Assembly (NCBI GenBank): GCA_009767595.1
Contig: VSDK01020365.1
Span: forward strand, 429,175 to 493,174
Length of the DNA stretch: 64,000 bases
Direction: 5' to 3'
Origin: Symbiodinium kawagutii
Taxonomy: Eukaryota; Sar; Dinophyceae; Suessiales; Symbiodiniaceae
The translations under genes and the position numbers were made by a program. A model generated the notes under the pieces. That model was not told the DNA's origin, did not search any database, and saw only the letters and a program-made list of their open reading frames with translations. How positions within the stretch are numbered: the stretch's first letter is position 1; the number at the start of each line of letters is the position of its first letter. Positions 32,708 to 43,303 of the stretch are shown piece after piece.

Positions 32708-33268
32708 CTAGACAAAGGGATCGGGAAGCTGGATGATTGGTGGATGATGGGTGGATGATTGTAGTGGATGATTTCTGGATTGGTTTCTTGATCAATCGAG
32801 GGTTAATGAATTTGAATGATCAATCATATTTAACCTGAAATGATTAACGAAATGATTCATATGAATGACAAGTCGGATTAATCTGCCAATTCGGTTGATA
32901 ATGATCTTCGGAAAACACGACCGGCTGATTCAACTGAAGCAATTGGTTCCACCCTCACATTGTCTCGCTACCAGCGCCAAGACCCACATCGGCTCGGCTT
33001 GCTGTGCGTCAAATGTGAATGCACAAAGAACGATGCCATGTCTTCTTCTGCACTATCACTAGCGTGTTTCAGCCCACTGAAGATGGCCGAAAACAAGAAA
33101 ACATCTTGGCAAAATCACTCATCACTACTCGCAAAAAACAATCCCATAGTGAATGAATCAATCTAGACACTATTGATTACAATAGATTCATCAAATGGCA
33201 AAAAGAATTGGCATTGACGCCATCACAACGACCCCATCACTCAGCGGAGTGGAACCAGCTGTGCCCAG

Positions 33269-33318
33269 CTAAGCATCCAACCGGATCACAGCGCAAGCCA
33301 CCCTCCAAGATCCTGGCG
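33269..33318 (+). CDS. Candidate short exon
   Basis: Acceptor cagctgtgcccag, frame KHPTGSQRKPPSKILA, donor GCG|GTGAAA. Basic. Only 50 bp. Confidence 0.33.
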
Positions 33319-33386
33319 GTGAAAAATCAGTAGCTTGACATGCCACATGTTTAGCTGCACATACAGAACTTCAACTGATAGCTGGT

Positions 33387-33522
33387 TAATGGCTACCCAG
33401 GATGAAGCTAAACCCCTGGTTGATTAATTAGGGGGGTTCCCATTTTAATGGAAAACCAAGGCTTATAGGGGATACCCCCAATTAATAAACCTAGGGTTTA
33501 GCTTCATCCTGGGTAGCCATTA
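33387..33522. repeat. Family D element, long palindrome
   Basis: taatggctacccaggatgaa...ttcatcctgggtagccatta, terminal arms of about 30 bp nearly perfect. Confidence 0.88.
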
Positions 33523-33582
33523 ATGATTAATAGGGGATGATAATAACTATAACAATTATAGGGGATATATACCAACTATATA

Positions 33583-33650
33583 TGGCTATGGGTCAAGCAC
33601 TTTACCAACCAATTTCATGGAGGGTAAGAACCAACAACCATGAGGAAGAT
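33583..33650. repeat. Family C element, partial
   Basis: tatggctatgggtcaagcac with the middle of the family but no right end. Confidence 0.5.
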
Positions 33651-33820
33651 AGTCATATACATGCACAATATATGCGTCATATATTTGTCAATCTGCATGT
33701 AAAAGACAATGCTCACACAAAACCTTGTTGACTCCTATTCTACAAAACCACCCTTAATACAGTAAGGCCTTGTCAAACACTCCCAAATAAAGTAAGCCCT
33801 TGGCGGGAGGGTAATACTTT

Positions 33821-34051
33821 TTGAGTTGTTCTATCCCAGGTCAGCTTTGCAAATTCCTAATCTTGAGCTTGGGAAAAGCTGAGGCGAAATTTTGCTCGCC
33901 TGGCAACCATTCAACCTGTGGAATTACTGAGGAAACCTGGGTGGCACCCCCTGGGCTCTGGGCCAGTGAAGTCAGTCGTCCAAGTTTGGGACCCAAGTCA
34001 ACCACTAGTGTTGGTCATTATCCCTTATCTTCCCCACTATCATCCCTTTAA
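33821..34051 (+). CDS. Possible coding ORF of 76 residues
   Basis: LCKFLILSLGKAEAKFCSPG followed by Thr/Pro/Ser-rich sequence. No supporting signals. Confidence 0.22.
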   Translation: MSCSIPGQLCKFLILSLGKAEAKFCSPGNHSTCGITEETWVAPPGLWASEVSRPSLGPKSTTSVGHYPLSSPLSSL

Positions 34052-34134
34052 AACCCTATAAAAACCGTATAAAAACCCCAAAAAGCCACCACTTGCGAAG
34101 CTAAAATCACCAGTCGTCCCAGTCTCCCTGGCAG

Positions 34135-34234
34135 CTCGCGAAACAGTTAACGGGTCGTCCTCAAGGCGCTCTGGAGAGCAGCCTGTCGACGCTTGGATCG
34201 GATCAGTTTTTGCCTCGGATCTCAGTGGCTGCAG
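34135..34234 (+). CDS. Candidate internal exon
   Basis: A pyrimidine-rich acceptor (cgtcccagtctccctggcag), then LAKQLTGRPQGALESSLSTL and GSDQFLPRISVAA, then donor GCAG|GTTGTG. Excellent codon texture. An alternative acceptor 11 bp on opens a second frame. Unrecognised. Confidence 0.48.
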
Positions 34235-34887
34235 GTTGTGGTACCCCCCCAGGGCCTGTGAAGTTCGGTGAGTTCACGTTTGGGTACCCTCTGATGATCT
34301 AACATGGCTGGAAAATCACCATATTTTTTAGAGATTCCCTAGGAAACCATGAAGATCCATGAATAATTGGTGGAGTTTCCATTGCCATGTTAGGTCACCG
34401 GAGTGTAACCACCAGCTATCGTTGATTGATCAGGTGGTGAAAAATGGGATCATAATCAGCTAAGTTCGTGGGTGATAACGAGGCTAACTACTAGTTTGGG
34501 AAGATATAACTATACTTTGGTGGGTTGTGAACTCACTTATGGCCAGGGGGGTACCACTCTGTAGGATGAGTGATGACATGTACGATTCCCAGAGATTGTT
34601 CCTTTTCTGGGAAAGCCTAGGTTGGAATCCCCTCGAATTGGTGGTTAAAACAGCCGGGTTTCCAGTTTGACCACCAATCCAACGAATGATACAACCCAAC
34701 TTTCTACACCAACTCGGGATGAAAACCATCACCCAGTCAATCGAGGGGTCATCTTTTGCACATTAACCTGGGAAACTTCAGCCCAACGCCCTCTCAGTTG
34801 GCATTCTATTCTTGTTCAATTTGTCAATATTGTACCTCTCTCTGGACCGAAGACAACGAAGCACCACATTGATACCCACTGTATTCC

Positions 34888-34977
34888 TTCAAGACACTGT
34901 GGCAAAACTTCAACAAATGCCGGGCGCAGTACTTGGAGAAGACTTGGAATTCTAATAACGTCATACCTCTAAAAAAG
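34888..34977 (+). CDS. Candidate exon, copy 1 of a duplicated motif
   Basis: Frame SFKTLWQNFNKCRAQYLEKT and WNSNNVIPLKK. A related, stop-containing copy is at 35,096-35,205. A different 101-residue plus frame overlaps. Confidence 0.35.
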
Positions 34978-35095
34978 TTTGGTAGTCTTTACTATCCTTT
35001 TATGCTCTGCATGTCACTTTCTCCAGTGTGACCTGAAAAATGGTGAAAACATTTCAAGCAGTATGTGTTTTCCTTTCTTCAAACAAATGCAGCAA

Positions 35096-35205
35096 TATTC
35101 GGAGATGTCCAACTGCAATAGACCCATGCATGGACAACAAAACGTGGAGAGAACACTTCAACCAATGCCCTGCGCAGTGCTACTTTTGAAACGAATGTGC
35201 AAGGG
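35096..35205 (+). pseudogene. Degenerate copy 2 of the duplicated motif
   Basis: Frame TAIDPCMDNKTWREHFNQCP then AQCYF, TGA, NEC. It shares the W-x3-FN-x-C-x-AQ pattern with 34,888-34,977 but has a stop. Confidence 0.35.
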
Positions 35206-35539
35206 TGTCGTTGGCTGCAAAACATGAAAAAATACAATGGTTCTCTCATTGATATGATACGGGAAATTATTGTTGCTCCATCACAGTGGTGTCGTTCTAC
35301 TCTTGACAGCAAGACAGAGTAAATAACAAATGATGTTTTGGGACTTTGGAGAAACAAAGACTTTTTTCGGCAGGTATCATTCTGGTGATTTTCGGGCGTT
35401 GAATGAAGGATTATAGACAATGAAAAGAGTTGCAAGTCTCTGCGAACCAAGCCTCCACCACCATTGGATTGCCGCGAAGAATGGTGTCTTTCTGGGCCAG
35501 CGTCCCTCCACCAATGAGTTTGTGATAATCACAACCAAC

Positions 35540-35652
35540 CACCAACACCAACTGATCAACAAAGGTATCCGGCATGACTGAGGTCCCTCCCTCCAGTTTC
35601 GGACCAGCTGCAGCTTATACTCCATCTCTCGTTGCTCGTCCATATCGTCATC
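35540..35652 (-). CDS. Candidate internal exon, acidic then aromatic
   Basis: Acceptor ggtcgctgtgccatcgcag, then DDDMDEQREMEYKLQLVRNW and REGPQSCRIPLLISW, with donors TG|GTTGGT or an earlier CCG|GATACC. Strong codon texture. Unrecognised. Confidence 0.47.
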
Positions 35653-35692
35653 CTGCGATGGCACAGCGACCCCTCATCAAATGGATTTAACT

Positions 35693-35831
35693 GGGGGTTT
35701 CTCAAAATAGGGGACCCCCCAGTTCACATCCTTGATGAAGAATTTATAACAATAAACCAACCATAACTTGGGGGCTGGCTAGTATTAAGCCAACCAAAAC
35801 TTCGGGGTTCCCTATGGCTGAAGAACCCCCC
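35693..35831. repeat. Family A element, expanded centre
   Basis: gggggtttctcaaaatagg...ctgaagaaccccc, flanks AACTG/AATTG. Confidence 0.72.
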
Positions 35832-35867
35832 AATTGGGCCACATCAAGCGACGATCAAAACTATCAA

Positions 35868-35966
35868 TGACTTCGCTCGTGCACGGGGCTCTTCCTGAAG
35901 CTCACTTGCCGCAAGCATCGTTGTTTAGCTGCCGATCTGGAATCTGGATTAGTTTTGTTCATGACG
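35868..35966 (+). CDS. Candidate coding segment cut by a family A element
   Basis: ATG frame MTSLVHGALPEAHLPQASLF and SCRSGIWISFVHDAG runs into the A element at 35,967. The last 30 bp recur in diverged form after the element (36,060-36,098). Confidence 0.3.
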
Positions 35967-36058
35967 CGGGTGTTTCTCAAGATGGGGGACCCCAAAATAT
36001 TTAGTTTATGGTCCTACAAATGGTTCACAAAGTGGATGATTTTGGGGACCCCTATCCA
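35967..36058. repeat. Family A element, right end lost
   Basis: ggtgtttctcaagatggggg... to 'ttggggacccctat', then unrelated sequence. Confidence 0.65.
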
Positions 36059-36539
36059 TCTGCTGATCTGGAATCTCGGCTAGTTTCGTTCCTGATGTGC
36101 TTTTTTGGGACATAACTCATAGACATAGCTAAAAAATGTTGTCATAACTGGGAATTGTGTTGTTACTTGTCAGAAGGCTAGCTTTGTCGCTTGGATGGAG
36201 CCAATTTTCGAAAGAAATCCAACTATGCAACGAACTGAATCTTACCCTCACGTAGCAGGTAACGAGGGACCCCCGGCATAACTTCCACGACGTGAATGTC
36301 CAGTGAACCAACTTCCCATCTTAATTTCGAAGGTTCATATACACCCTTTATGGGATAAACTGTATAAACATCAAGGCTCTAACTGGAAGGTTACCCGGGT
36401 TGAACTAGAAATCTTATCAACCAGGAATTACTCCAGTGAAGTCATGGTTCAGAAAGTTACTCTAGTGAAGTTATGGTTACTCTAGTAAAGTCATGCTTCA
36501 GCCTCACAGGAACCTTCCAAGCCAGGTACCACCCAGGTA

Positions 36540-36734
36540 CCCCTCCCAGCTACGCAGGCCGTCCTCGTCCTCACGTTGCGCCTCGCGGCTCAGGGACCGC
36601 GGTCTCAGGCGCTTCAGGCGCCGCCACGTCCGGACCGACCCGTCGCCCGCGTCGCCCGCCGAGGCCGAGCTGCCGTTGCGCTCGCGCTGGCGGAAGGCGC
36701 GCGGCAGGCGCCCCCCCCCGGGCCTCCTGAGCCC
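36540..36734 (-). CDS. GC-rich coding exon candidate
   Basis: Minus frame AFRQRERNGSSASAGDAGDG then SVRTWRRLKRLRPRSLSREA and REDEDGLRSW, with almost every third base G or C in the core. Donor candidate GAGGG|GTACCT. Basic, low-complexity product. The upstream side is broken by a gap flanked by a near-duplicate. Confidence 0.43.
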
Positions 36735-36758
36735 NNNNNNNNNNNNNNNNNNNNNNNN
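36735..36758. other. Assembly gap of 24 N
   Basis: Flanked on both sides by versions of ggaaggcgcgcggcag...cctgagccc. Confidence 0.98.
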
Positions 36759-36859
36759 CGCGGGGGGAAGGCGCGCGGCAGCCGCCTCCCCACGGACTTC
36801 CTGAGCCCGTTTGGAGTGCACCGGATGTGCAAATTTTTTGGGGATTTTTTTCATGACTT

Positions 36860-37620
36860 ATTTTTAAATATCGAATATATCCTTTATTTTGATATGAACT
36901 CTATATATACATATATGTAGTCATATAGTTTAATGACTGGATACAGAAACTGATATAGCTTAATAGGCTGTATAGCTGAATTTTTTGGCTGGTTCAAGTG
37001 AAGTTTTTAACTTCAATAAGCTAAGGAGTTTCAAATGTTTTTTAGATCTTCAGATTTTTGTTGCGCCTTTTTTGACTGATACATTAATTTGATGACTGGA
37101 TAAGGAAACTGATATAGGTTAATGAGCAGTAGAACTGAAAAGTTCGATTGATATACTTGAAGTGTTTTGCTTCAAATGTTTTTTTGGTGAGTGACTACAT
37201 AGGTCTTATAATCGCAATTAAACTGACCAATTAAATTGAATATGTGCAAACATTTGCAATTTGATTGTTTGATCTTGATTGATCTAGTAAAGTACCGAAA
37301 GGTTGGTTCCATATTTACAATTTAATACCTTGGATTTTTTGTAATTCATTACTTGCTCAGTTTTTGTTGAAAGTCAGTGACTGATTACATTTAATACGGT
37401 TTTATACTATGTGTGTATTTGAATCATGGTTTAGGACAAGGGGATTGATTCATAATTTGATGAATCATTGTTGAGCTGTTTGTTTCCATTTTTTCCATGA
37501 TGTGACTTTCACTTTTTTACTAATCAAGTTCATAAATCATGTTTTCATGAGAATTATCACTGTAACAAGTGACTCAACAAAATTTGACCTCATATTTATT
37601 CCATGACCTATCACTTGTAT
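36860..37620. other. AT-rich non-coding stretch
   Basis: Two diverged copies of 'tgactggata...gaaactgatata...ttaatg' lie at 36,930 and 37,090. No frame of interest. Confidence 0.5.
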
Positions 37621-37624
37621 CTGT

Positions 37625-38091
37625 TCAACTCAGCACTATGACCTTGCCTCGCGGTGATCTGCCACAACTCTGATTTTCGCGCAAGTCTTGAAACAGCAAA
37701 AGCACAAAGCAATTCGCGCCTTGAACACGCACACACACGCACTGGAACAAATGTGAAGTGATTAGACTAAGAGCACAAGCGGATGTTGACGATTTAATCG
37801 CATACAAAAACACTGCGTGGACGTCCCAAAATCACTTGCGTTTTGCCGGGAACACCATCCAGAAAGTCTCTCCAAAGCACAATAAAACTGAGTCGTGTCT
37901 CTCGGATTCTCTCGGAAATGCCTCTACAGGAAAGATGCAATGCACCCCTGCTTGTCCCGTGTGCATGTTTGTCCTCGCTCATGCAAATGAAACCTGTACA
38001 TATAGACTATACCTGTATCTTTGTCATTATCTTTGAGATGTGTCTGAGTCATACCACAATAATATCAATGTCAGTGAATATTGAATATTGA
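37625..38091. CDS. Possible coding region, strand unresolved
   Basis: A plus frame (…ADVDDLIAYKNTAWTSQNHL, 92 residues) and minus frames (…RIRETRLSFIVLWRDFLDGV) are open. No strong splice signals. Confidence 0.25.
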
Positions 38092-38283
38092 TAAGATTAA
38101 TCTGTTTCAGTCATTAGCTGGGAGGGTCAATTTCAACATGGACCAGTGAAACCAGGACTTGTTAGTGGAGTGCCACTGACCCATGTTAGCTTGGAGAAAG
38201 CCGGCCAACCACTAGATTCAAACTGACGATCTCACTGAAACAGCGCAACGCCGGGCCTCCATGGCCATTGTTTGAACCATGTA

Positions 38284-38372
38284 GGTGGTTCCAACCGCTA
38301 TGAAAAATATTAGCCAACCAACCATTTGTTAATCATTATTATGGAAAACGAAAAAAATGTTTGAAACCATCA
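38284..38372. repeat. Family E element
   Basis: ggtggttccaaccgctatga...gtttgaaaccatc. Confidence 0.65.
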
Positions 38373-38516
38373 GGATTGATAGCGTAAATCGATGTCAATG
38401 TAAATCGGTATTTGACCAGACACGGTCCATCAGTATTAATCAACCGGCTATTCACCAGGCGTAGACATCGACATCACCAAGCTTTCCATTCAAACGTGTT
38501 GGAGACCGCGCTTCAG

Positions 38517-39122
38517 CGGTGCCAGCGACGGCAGATCATTGGCAAATAAGGATCCAGAAATGAGGCAGGAGTCGGAGATCACGATGTCGGCCCGAAAATC
38601 CTGCAGCGAAGAAAATACAAAACAAAGCGACATTGTGACAGCCGGTGCGGCAAAGAAGCGGCGGAGTCCTCCTTGAGATCTGCCGCAAGCATCAGGATCT
38701 CTTTGACACCGCGGCTACTCAGATGGTAGCCATCGCTGTGGAAACGGCCACCTGAAGCGTTTGAATTGATGACAGCACAAAGACACGGGCAAGAAACCTG
38801 GGGTATTGTTCCCCAAATTCAGGCCAGGCACCCTTGGACTTGCAGTCCTCCAGGAGGGTAGCGGCTGCGGGTGAAGTCTCATCAAGGAGGGGTTCCATGG
38901 CCTAACAGGCGCGGCGTTCAAAGCACTTGCGTTTCACAAATTGAGTCGTCCAAGGCATTGCCACCTCGCCTCATAGATGTCGCATGGGCGAACCCCTCCG
39001 GGGCAAGAGGGCGCACGCCAACAGCTGCTAATGAAAACATGAGAGCACAAAACGCTCGTAATACCATTACCAACACAACAAAACACAACACCTGGGGCGA
39101 GGACTTGGCTGGTCATGGCCAT
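38517..39122 (-). CDS. Candidate multi-exon gene, minus strand
   Basis: An ATG at 39,122 (MAMTSQVLAP) runs to donor CCAG|GTGTTG at 39,092. Upstream in frame the stretch SKLSLLFAFFSVAA looks like a signal peptide, so the true start may be earlier. Exon 2 (39,024 to about 38,965) reads VGVRPLAPEGFAHATSMRR. Exon 3 (38,901-38,752) reads MEPLLDETSPAAATLLEDCK and EFGEQYPRFLARVFVLSSIQ. Exon 4 (38,600-38,517), after ttcttcgctgcag, reads DFRADIVISDSCLISGSLFA. Exons 3 and 4 join in phase 0. The intervening 151 bp also holds a protein-like frame (HSDGYHLSSRGVKEI), so another splice form is possible. The junction of exons 2 and 3 is unsettled. Family not recognised. Confidence 0.43.
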
Positions 39123-39252
39123 CGCGGCGACCGAAAAAAAAGCAAAAAGCAAAGAAAGTTTGGATGCAAAGCGAGTGCTGCGGCCACGGCAAATGCATTC
39201 AAGATGACAAATTTGACACAGATCCGTTTGGTAATTATATATGCGATGCGCT

Positions 39253-39597
39253 TTATAATAATATCTGTAGGCTCCTTTCCCTGTGATGACCAGGACGTTC
39301 ATACATGTTGAATGGCCGAATGGTGCGCCGCCTTCCTTCTCTAATTGAACGCAGTGAGACAACCTTGTCTTCGAAAGGTGATGTAATGAAGGCATCGAAC
39401 GAACACCGGCAACCGAAACCAGAAATAACCCATTCAGGTCCAGACGAAGAGGGGCCGGAGAGCTGCCAGGCAAGCACGCCCAACCACCTACCGCGATGAA
39501 AGCGGTCGGCGGGCAGGGGGTTATTCCGTGAAAGGAATACTGCCAACTTCAACAAATTAGTAAACGATAGCCGGTGTTTGACCAATATCATTTTCAA
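39253..39597. CDS. Possible coding region, strand unresolved
   Basis: A plus frame of 64 residues (…SKGDVMKASNEHRQPKPEIT) and a minus frame of 114 residues (…CRCSFDAFITSPFEDKVVSL) overlap. Both look acceptable. Confidence 0.28.
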
Positions 39598-39740
39598 GAA
39601 TATATTTGTAGCTTTTTACGCATCAGGGCGACAATCCTTACGTAATGCCAGCGTTCACCCAATCAGCAAGCATGATCCAATTCACCGACTACCTTTGCTT
39701 GTACCAATGACATGCACATGAAAGAATGAAAAGTATGCAC

Positions 39741-39824
39741 GTAGCACTGCTTGTCAAAGCATCGCAATGTCACCGGCCTTGCCCGTCATCATATTCGAGG
39801 ACCTGTCTCAGGCGTGCGATCATT
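39741..39824 (+). CDS. Possible short coding exon
   Basis: Frame TACQSIAMSPALPVIIFEDL ending SQACDH and TAG. An overlapping ATG frame (MHVALLVKASQCHRPCPSSY) of 56 residues competes. Confidence 0.25.
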
Positions 39825-39946
39825 AGCCCGGTGATGACGGGATTGGTTTGCCAGGGAGACAAAACGCGAAAGAAACAAGTCTTACGTCCTTCTTTTTAAA
39901 AACCGCACCGCTCCTAACTATCTAAATAAAAAAAAGGTCCACTGAT

Positions 39947-40738
39947 CTAAAAAATACATAGAGTAAGAAACCTTTTCTTAAAAAGTCCACAGCCAGAGCG
40001 CTTATACTCATTCTTTTTTCTTACACTGGTAAAGCCGCTTTCCACAAATCCGAAAACACCATCACTCACAGTGTGTCTTTCCACCCACACGTTGTGAAGA
40101 TGTTGCAAATCAGACCATCTGGATCGAGAGTACAATGTAAAAATGCAGCATCCCAGAATGAATGTAAACATCAAAGGGATCGGGCAGTACTCCTAGAAGA
40201 TTCTCAAGGGCTGTAACTTCGCACACAAGCAGATCACGAGCTGGATTGTATATACCAGTGACTCTCAAACGCTTCACTCTCCCCAAGATCTGGGGAACCC
40301 TTCGCACTGCATCTGGAAACTCTATACCCAGAATAAACCTGCCAAATCGAAATGCCTCCAGCAAACTCGTACCTGCCGTAGGAGCAGGCTGAATATCTCT
40401 ATCATCCGAGAGGTACCTCAAAATTTGAGACCTGTCCAAGTCATGAATATCCCCTCTTGACGCCTTCATCCAGTTGATAAACCTTTGAATTGTCAAAACT
40501 CTCTTGATGGCGGTATGTGGAGATCTAATACCCAGTGTATCACGCAGCACTACCGCAGATTGGCGCTCATCGACACTAGTTTCCAGGATTGCTGAACCAA
40601 TCATACCAGGGTATCCCAAATCCGAACAAATAGCCGGCCACTTCGCCACTGCAACGCTCCACAATCTGTCCAATTGCTGAATTGCATCTTTTTCACTCAA
40701 TGACTGAACGACTGCTGCAAAGTCTGCAAAGGCCTCTT
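39947..40738 (-). pseudogene. Degenerate tyrosine recombinase of a DIRS/Crypton-like mobile element, frameshifted
   Basis: Seen: an open minus-strand frame runs from about 40,738 to 40,110 and its similarity continues in another frame from 40,174 to 39,947, so one frameshift lies near 40,140-40,165. The first part has a helical N-terminal region, a core-binding-type stretch (RSPHTAIKRVLTIQRFINWM) and PTAGTSLLEAFRFGRFILG. The second part carries SRSRWSDLQHL, which holds the first catalytic Arg of tyrosine recombinases, then a VES...KK segment. The later His-x-x-Arg and Tyr boxes are absent, so the catalytic domain is truncated. Family knowledge: such proteins move DIRS or Crypton-like elements by site-specific recombination in the nucleus. 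Inference: a dead relic. I am fairly sure of the family and less sure of the element type, because no reverse transcriptase or terminal repeat was found next to it. Confidence 0.8.
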
Positions 40739-40787
40739 AGCTCGCCGCACAATCAATCTCCGAGTCAGTGGATTCCAATTCCGATGC

Positions 40788-40826
40788 GGTGCTTTCTCAA
40801 GTTATAGGGGTATGCCAGGTCATCAT
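40788..40826. repeat. Family A element, left-end fragment
   Basis: gtgctttctcaagttatagg, directly upstream of a complete A copy. Confidence 0.5.
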
Positions 40827-40836
40827 CCCTCATATG

Positions 40837-40935
40837 GTGGTTTCTCACAATTGGGGACCCCAAAAATGGTTGATTTATCACTATAAATGACTATTACAGG
40901 ATGACTTGGGGGTACCCCTATTTTGAGAAACCCCC
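40837..40935. repeat. Family A element
   Basis: Reverse orientation, flanks ATATG/ATATC. Confidence 0.85.
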
Positions 40936-41092
40936 ATATCAATCATTTGGGTATAATAAACTCCCCATTTTGGGGATCAAAGTCCGAATCACTGTCGTAT
41001 TCAAACATTGGCAGGGCGGTTTGATCAGCATCACTAATCATTCACCAGTACCAAATCATCAACCACCAACCACGAGCTCAACATTTATCACT

Positions 41093-41322
41093 GACATCTA
41101 TCACTAAAATCTATCAACATGTATCAATATCTATCAACATAAATCAATATCTGTCAACATCCATCAACAACCATCAACATCTGTCAACATTGATCAACAC
41201 CTATCAACATTTATCACTAATCACATCTAACCACCAACCGCCACTAACCAATACTAACCATCACCAACAGTCACTAGCAGTATCAGCCACTATCAGCCAC
41301 TATCAGCCACTATCAGTCACTC
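41093..41322. repeat. 12-bp degenerate tandem repeats (atctatcaacat)n and (atcagccact)n
   Basis: 'tatcaacat' recurs about ten times to 41,220. 'actatcagcc' recurs four times at 41,280-41,320. Confidence 0.75.
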
Positions 41323-41651
41323 AGAGCGGTACCCCTGAGATAGAAGTTGGTTCAGAAGCCATTGAATCGAATCATAGTTCTTACATCTATCATGGCTAGT
41401 ACTTAACCTAGCTACAAACCAACTCAGCTAAGTAGGGGCCCCTTCCTTGTAGCTGATCAGTGCCCAATCCAAACAAGACCCTTCATCTTTACCATCAACC
41501 CCTCAAAACTCACCAAATCAAAACAATTCAAAACCACCATCAGTCACTATCAGTTACCCAATCATAGTCACTCACTACTGATAGTTACCATTAGTTACCC
41601 CACTTGTAAATCAACGGATTGGGGGTACCATGGGGTACCACTGTCACTAAC

Positions 41652-41817
41652 CCGTCGCTCATCTCCTTGTGCCGAGCATCGAAGATGGGCTGCTCCTCGA
41701 CCTTCGCCGCGACCGCGAGCGTCGCGAGCGCGAACGCCGGCGCGAAGGCCGGCGCGATCGGCTCCGACGCCCATGGCGGCCCGAGCTCGAGGAGGTCGAG
41801 GGCATCAAGCAGTGAAG
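41652..41817 (-). CDS. GC-rich internal exon candidate
   Basis: Long pyrimidine tract and acceptor (cttcaccactccttag), then SLLDALDLLELGPPWASEPI, APAFAPAFALATLAVAAKVE and EQPIFDARHKEMSDG, then donor GACGG|GTTAGT. Very strong GC at third positions against AT-rich surroundings. Ala/Leu-rich helical product. Unrecognised. Confidence 0.5.
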
Positions 41818-41960
41818 CTAAGGAGTGGTGAAGCTGGTGAAGCTGGTGGGTGCTCAAGCTGGTGGGGCGGCTGGTGCTGTGGGAGTGGCTGGTGGTTTGG
41901 GAGAGTTGGATTCTTCAGAAGTGGAATGTTGTGGATTTTTTGGAGCTGGTTTCTTCACAG

Positions 41961-42121
41961 AACTGTGTTTCGCTCAGGATTGAACAATCTTATCACCAAT
42001 TCAAGGACTGGCGGTTGCTGACGATTCATGCGGCAATGCAAACTTTGTCCATTGTAGTGGTCAAATGTCTTAACATAGATGGGAAAATATGGGAAGGCTG
42101 CGTGGCTGATGCTGACGCTCA
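41961..42121 (+). CDS. Candidate internal exon
   Basis: Acceptor gctggtttcttcacag, then NCVSLRIEQSYHQFKDWRLL, TIHAAMQTLSIVVVKCLNID and a Gly/Asp tail, with a consensus donor CTCA|GTGAGT. Unrecognised. Confidence 0.42.
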
Positions 42122-42155
42122 GTGAGTCTGGACTATACTTTGTTCATCTTAGTTC

Positions 42156-42290
42156 ATGGAAATTTCTCCTGGTCTCAAGGCCCAGGAGGATGGTGATATG
42201 GTGAATATCTGTGCTGATGCGTGCAGTTCATCAACCAAGAATGAACAACGCCCAGTGATTACTGTGCCACATGTGGATGTCAAACATTGA
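42156..42290 (+). CDS. Candidate coding exon starting at ATG, 44 residues
   Basis: After acceptor actttgttcatcttag the frame reads MEISPGLKAQEDGDMVNICA and DACSSSTKNEQRPVITVPHV to TGA. Strong texture. It does not join the previous exon in phase, so it may start its own transcript or use another junction. Confidence 0.42.
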   Translation: MEISPGLKAQEDGDMVNICADACSSSTKNEQRPVITVPHVDVKH

Positions 42291-42344
42291 TAAACAAAAA
42301 TGCACGATGACAAACAAACATCTTCAGGCGTATGCATCAACAGC

Positions 42345-42535
42345 TACAGAACTGCAATCGTGTCGTACAGGGTGTTCAATCATGTTTAATCAGGGCTTGG
42401 GTTTCTGAGTCTACGATCCGGGCTGGAAAATCCGCGGTGTGCAAAATCCAAGAACTGAAAGGCAGCGGAAACTTTGATGACGAAACATCTCTGATGACAA
42501 GAAGCTGCGAGTCTTCGGGACCTGCAGCTGCTTAA
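42345..42535 (+). CDS. Candidate terminal exon
   Basis: Frame RVVQGVQSCLIRAWVSESTI then RAGKSAVCKIQELKGSGNFD and a Ser-rich end to TAA. A minus frame of 83 residues overlaps. The plus frame is preferred. Confidence 0.38.
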
Positions 42536-42749
42536 GGTTTCATCCTTCACAAGGCTGGGATCTCCACACTCTTGGAGCAGATTCCACATTGATCGTTGCA
42601 ACAACCAAGCAATGGTGCGGCCAGGGCCATGGGCCACTCAATGAAGATGTCAGAGTTGCAGGTTGTGGATCAATCCTGGGGCTTGCCATAGTTTAGCGTA
42701 CTGATACTTTGTAGCAAAATTATGCCAAACTATTCCCAGGCACCATATG

Positions 42750-42849
42750 GGGGTTTCTGAAAATAGGGGTACCCCCAAATCATCCTTTACATTAGCCATT
42801 TATAGTAATAAACCAACCATTTTGGGGTCCCCTATTTTAAGAAACCACC
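42750..42849. repeat. Family A element with ATATG duplication
   Basis: Complete copy. ATATG at 42,745-42,749 and 42,850-42,854. Confidence 0.9.
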
Positions 42850-42924
42850 ATATGCTTGCAAACTGGTACTTTGTAGTTGACATATGTTGATAATATTTAT
42901 ATAACAATCATCGCTGACAATGGA

Positions 42925-43043
42925 TACTTGGATGTGCATTACGAGGTGGTGACTGATAAGCGGCCGTGGTTGTAAGGGTTATAAGCCACCTCAACCATGG
43001 TTATATCATATCCCAGTCGTAATCCTAGCTGCACATCCAAGTA
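42925..43043. repeat. Family F element (14-bp termini)
   Basis: TACTTGGATGTGCA and TGCACATCCAAGTA bound 119 bp that also contain 'catggttata'. Confidence 0.85.
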
Positions 43044-43188
43044 GAACTATGATTGTTTAGTCGCTGGTCGTTGTAATGATGGATGGATGGTACTGTTGCA
43101 TAAGTTAACCAGTTTTTGGAAAACCTCGCGAGACTGGAAACGACTGAAATGCCATAACCACTGACATCATATCCTTATGGCTACATAT

Positions 43189-43303
43189 GGAAATATTTCT
43201 CAAAAAGGGGTACCCAGTACCAGTAACCCAAATCATCCACTAGTAACCATTTATAGAATGAATCAATCATCTTTGGGGGTCCCCCTATGGCTTGAGAAAG
43301 CAG
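43189..43303. repeat. Family A element, degenerate
   Basis: aaatatttctcaaaaagggg...ggcttgagaaagcagcc. Confidence 0.68.
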
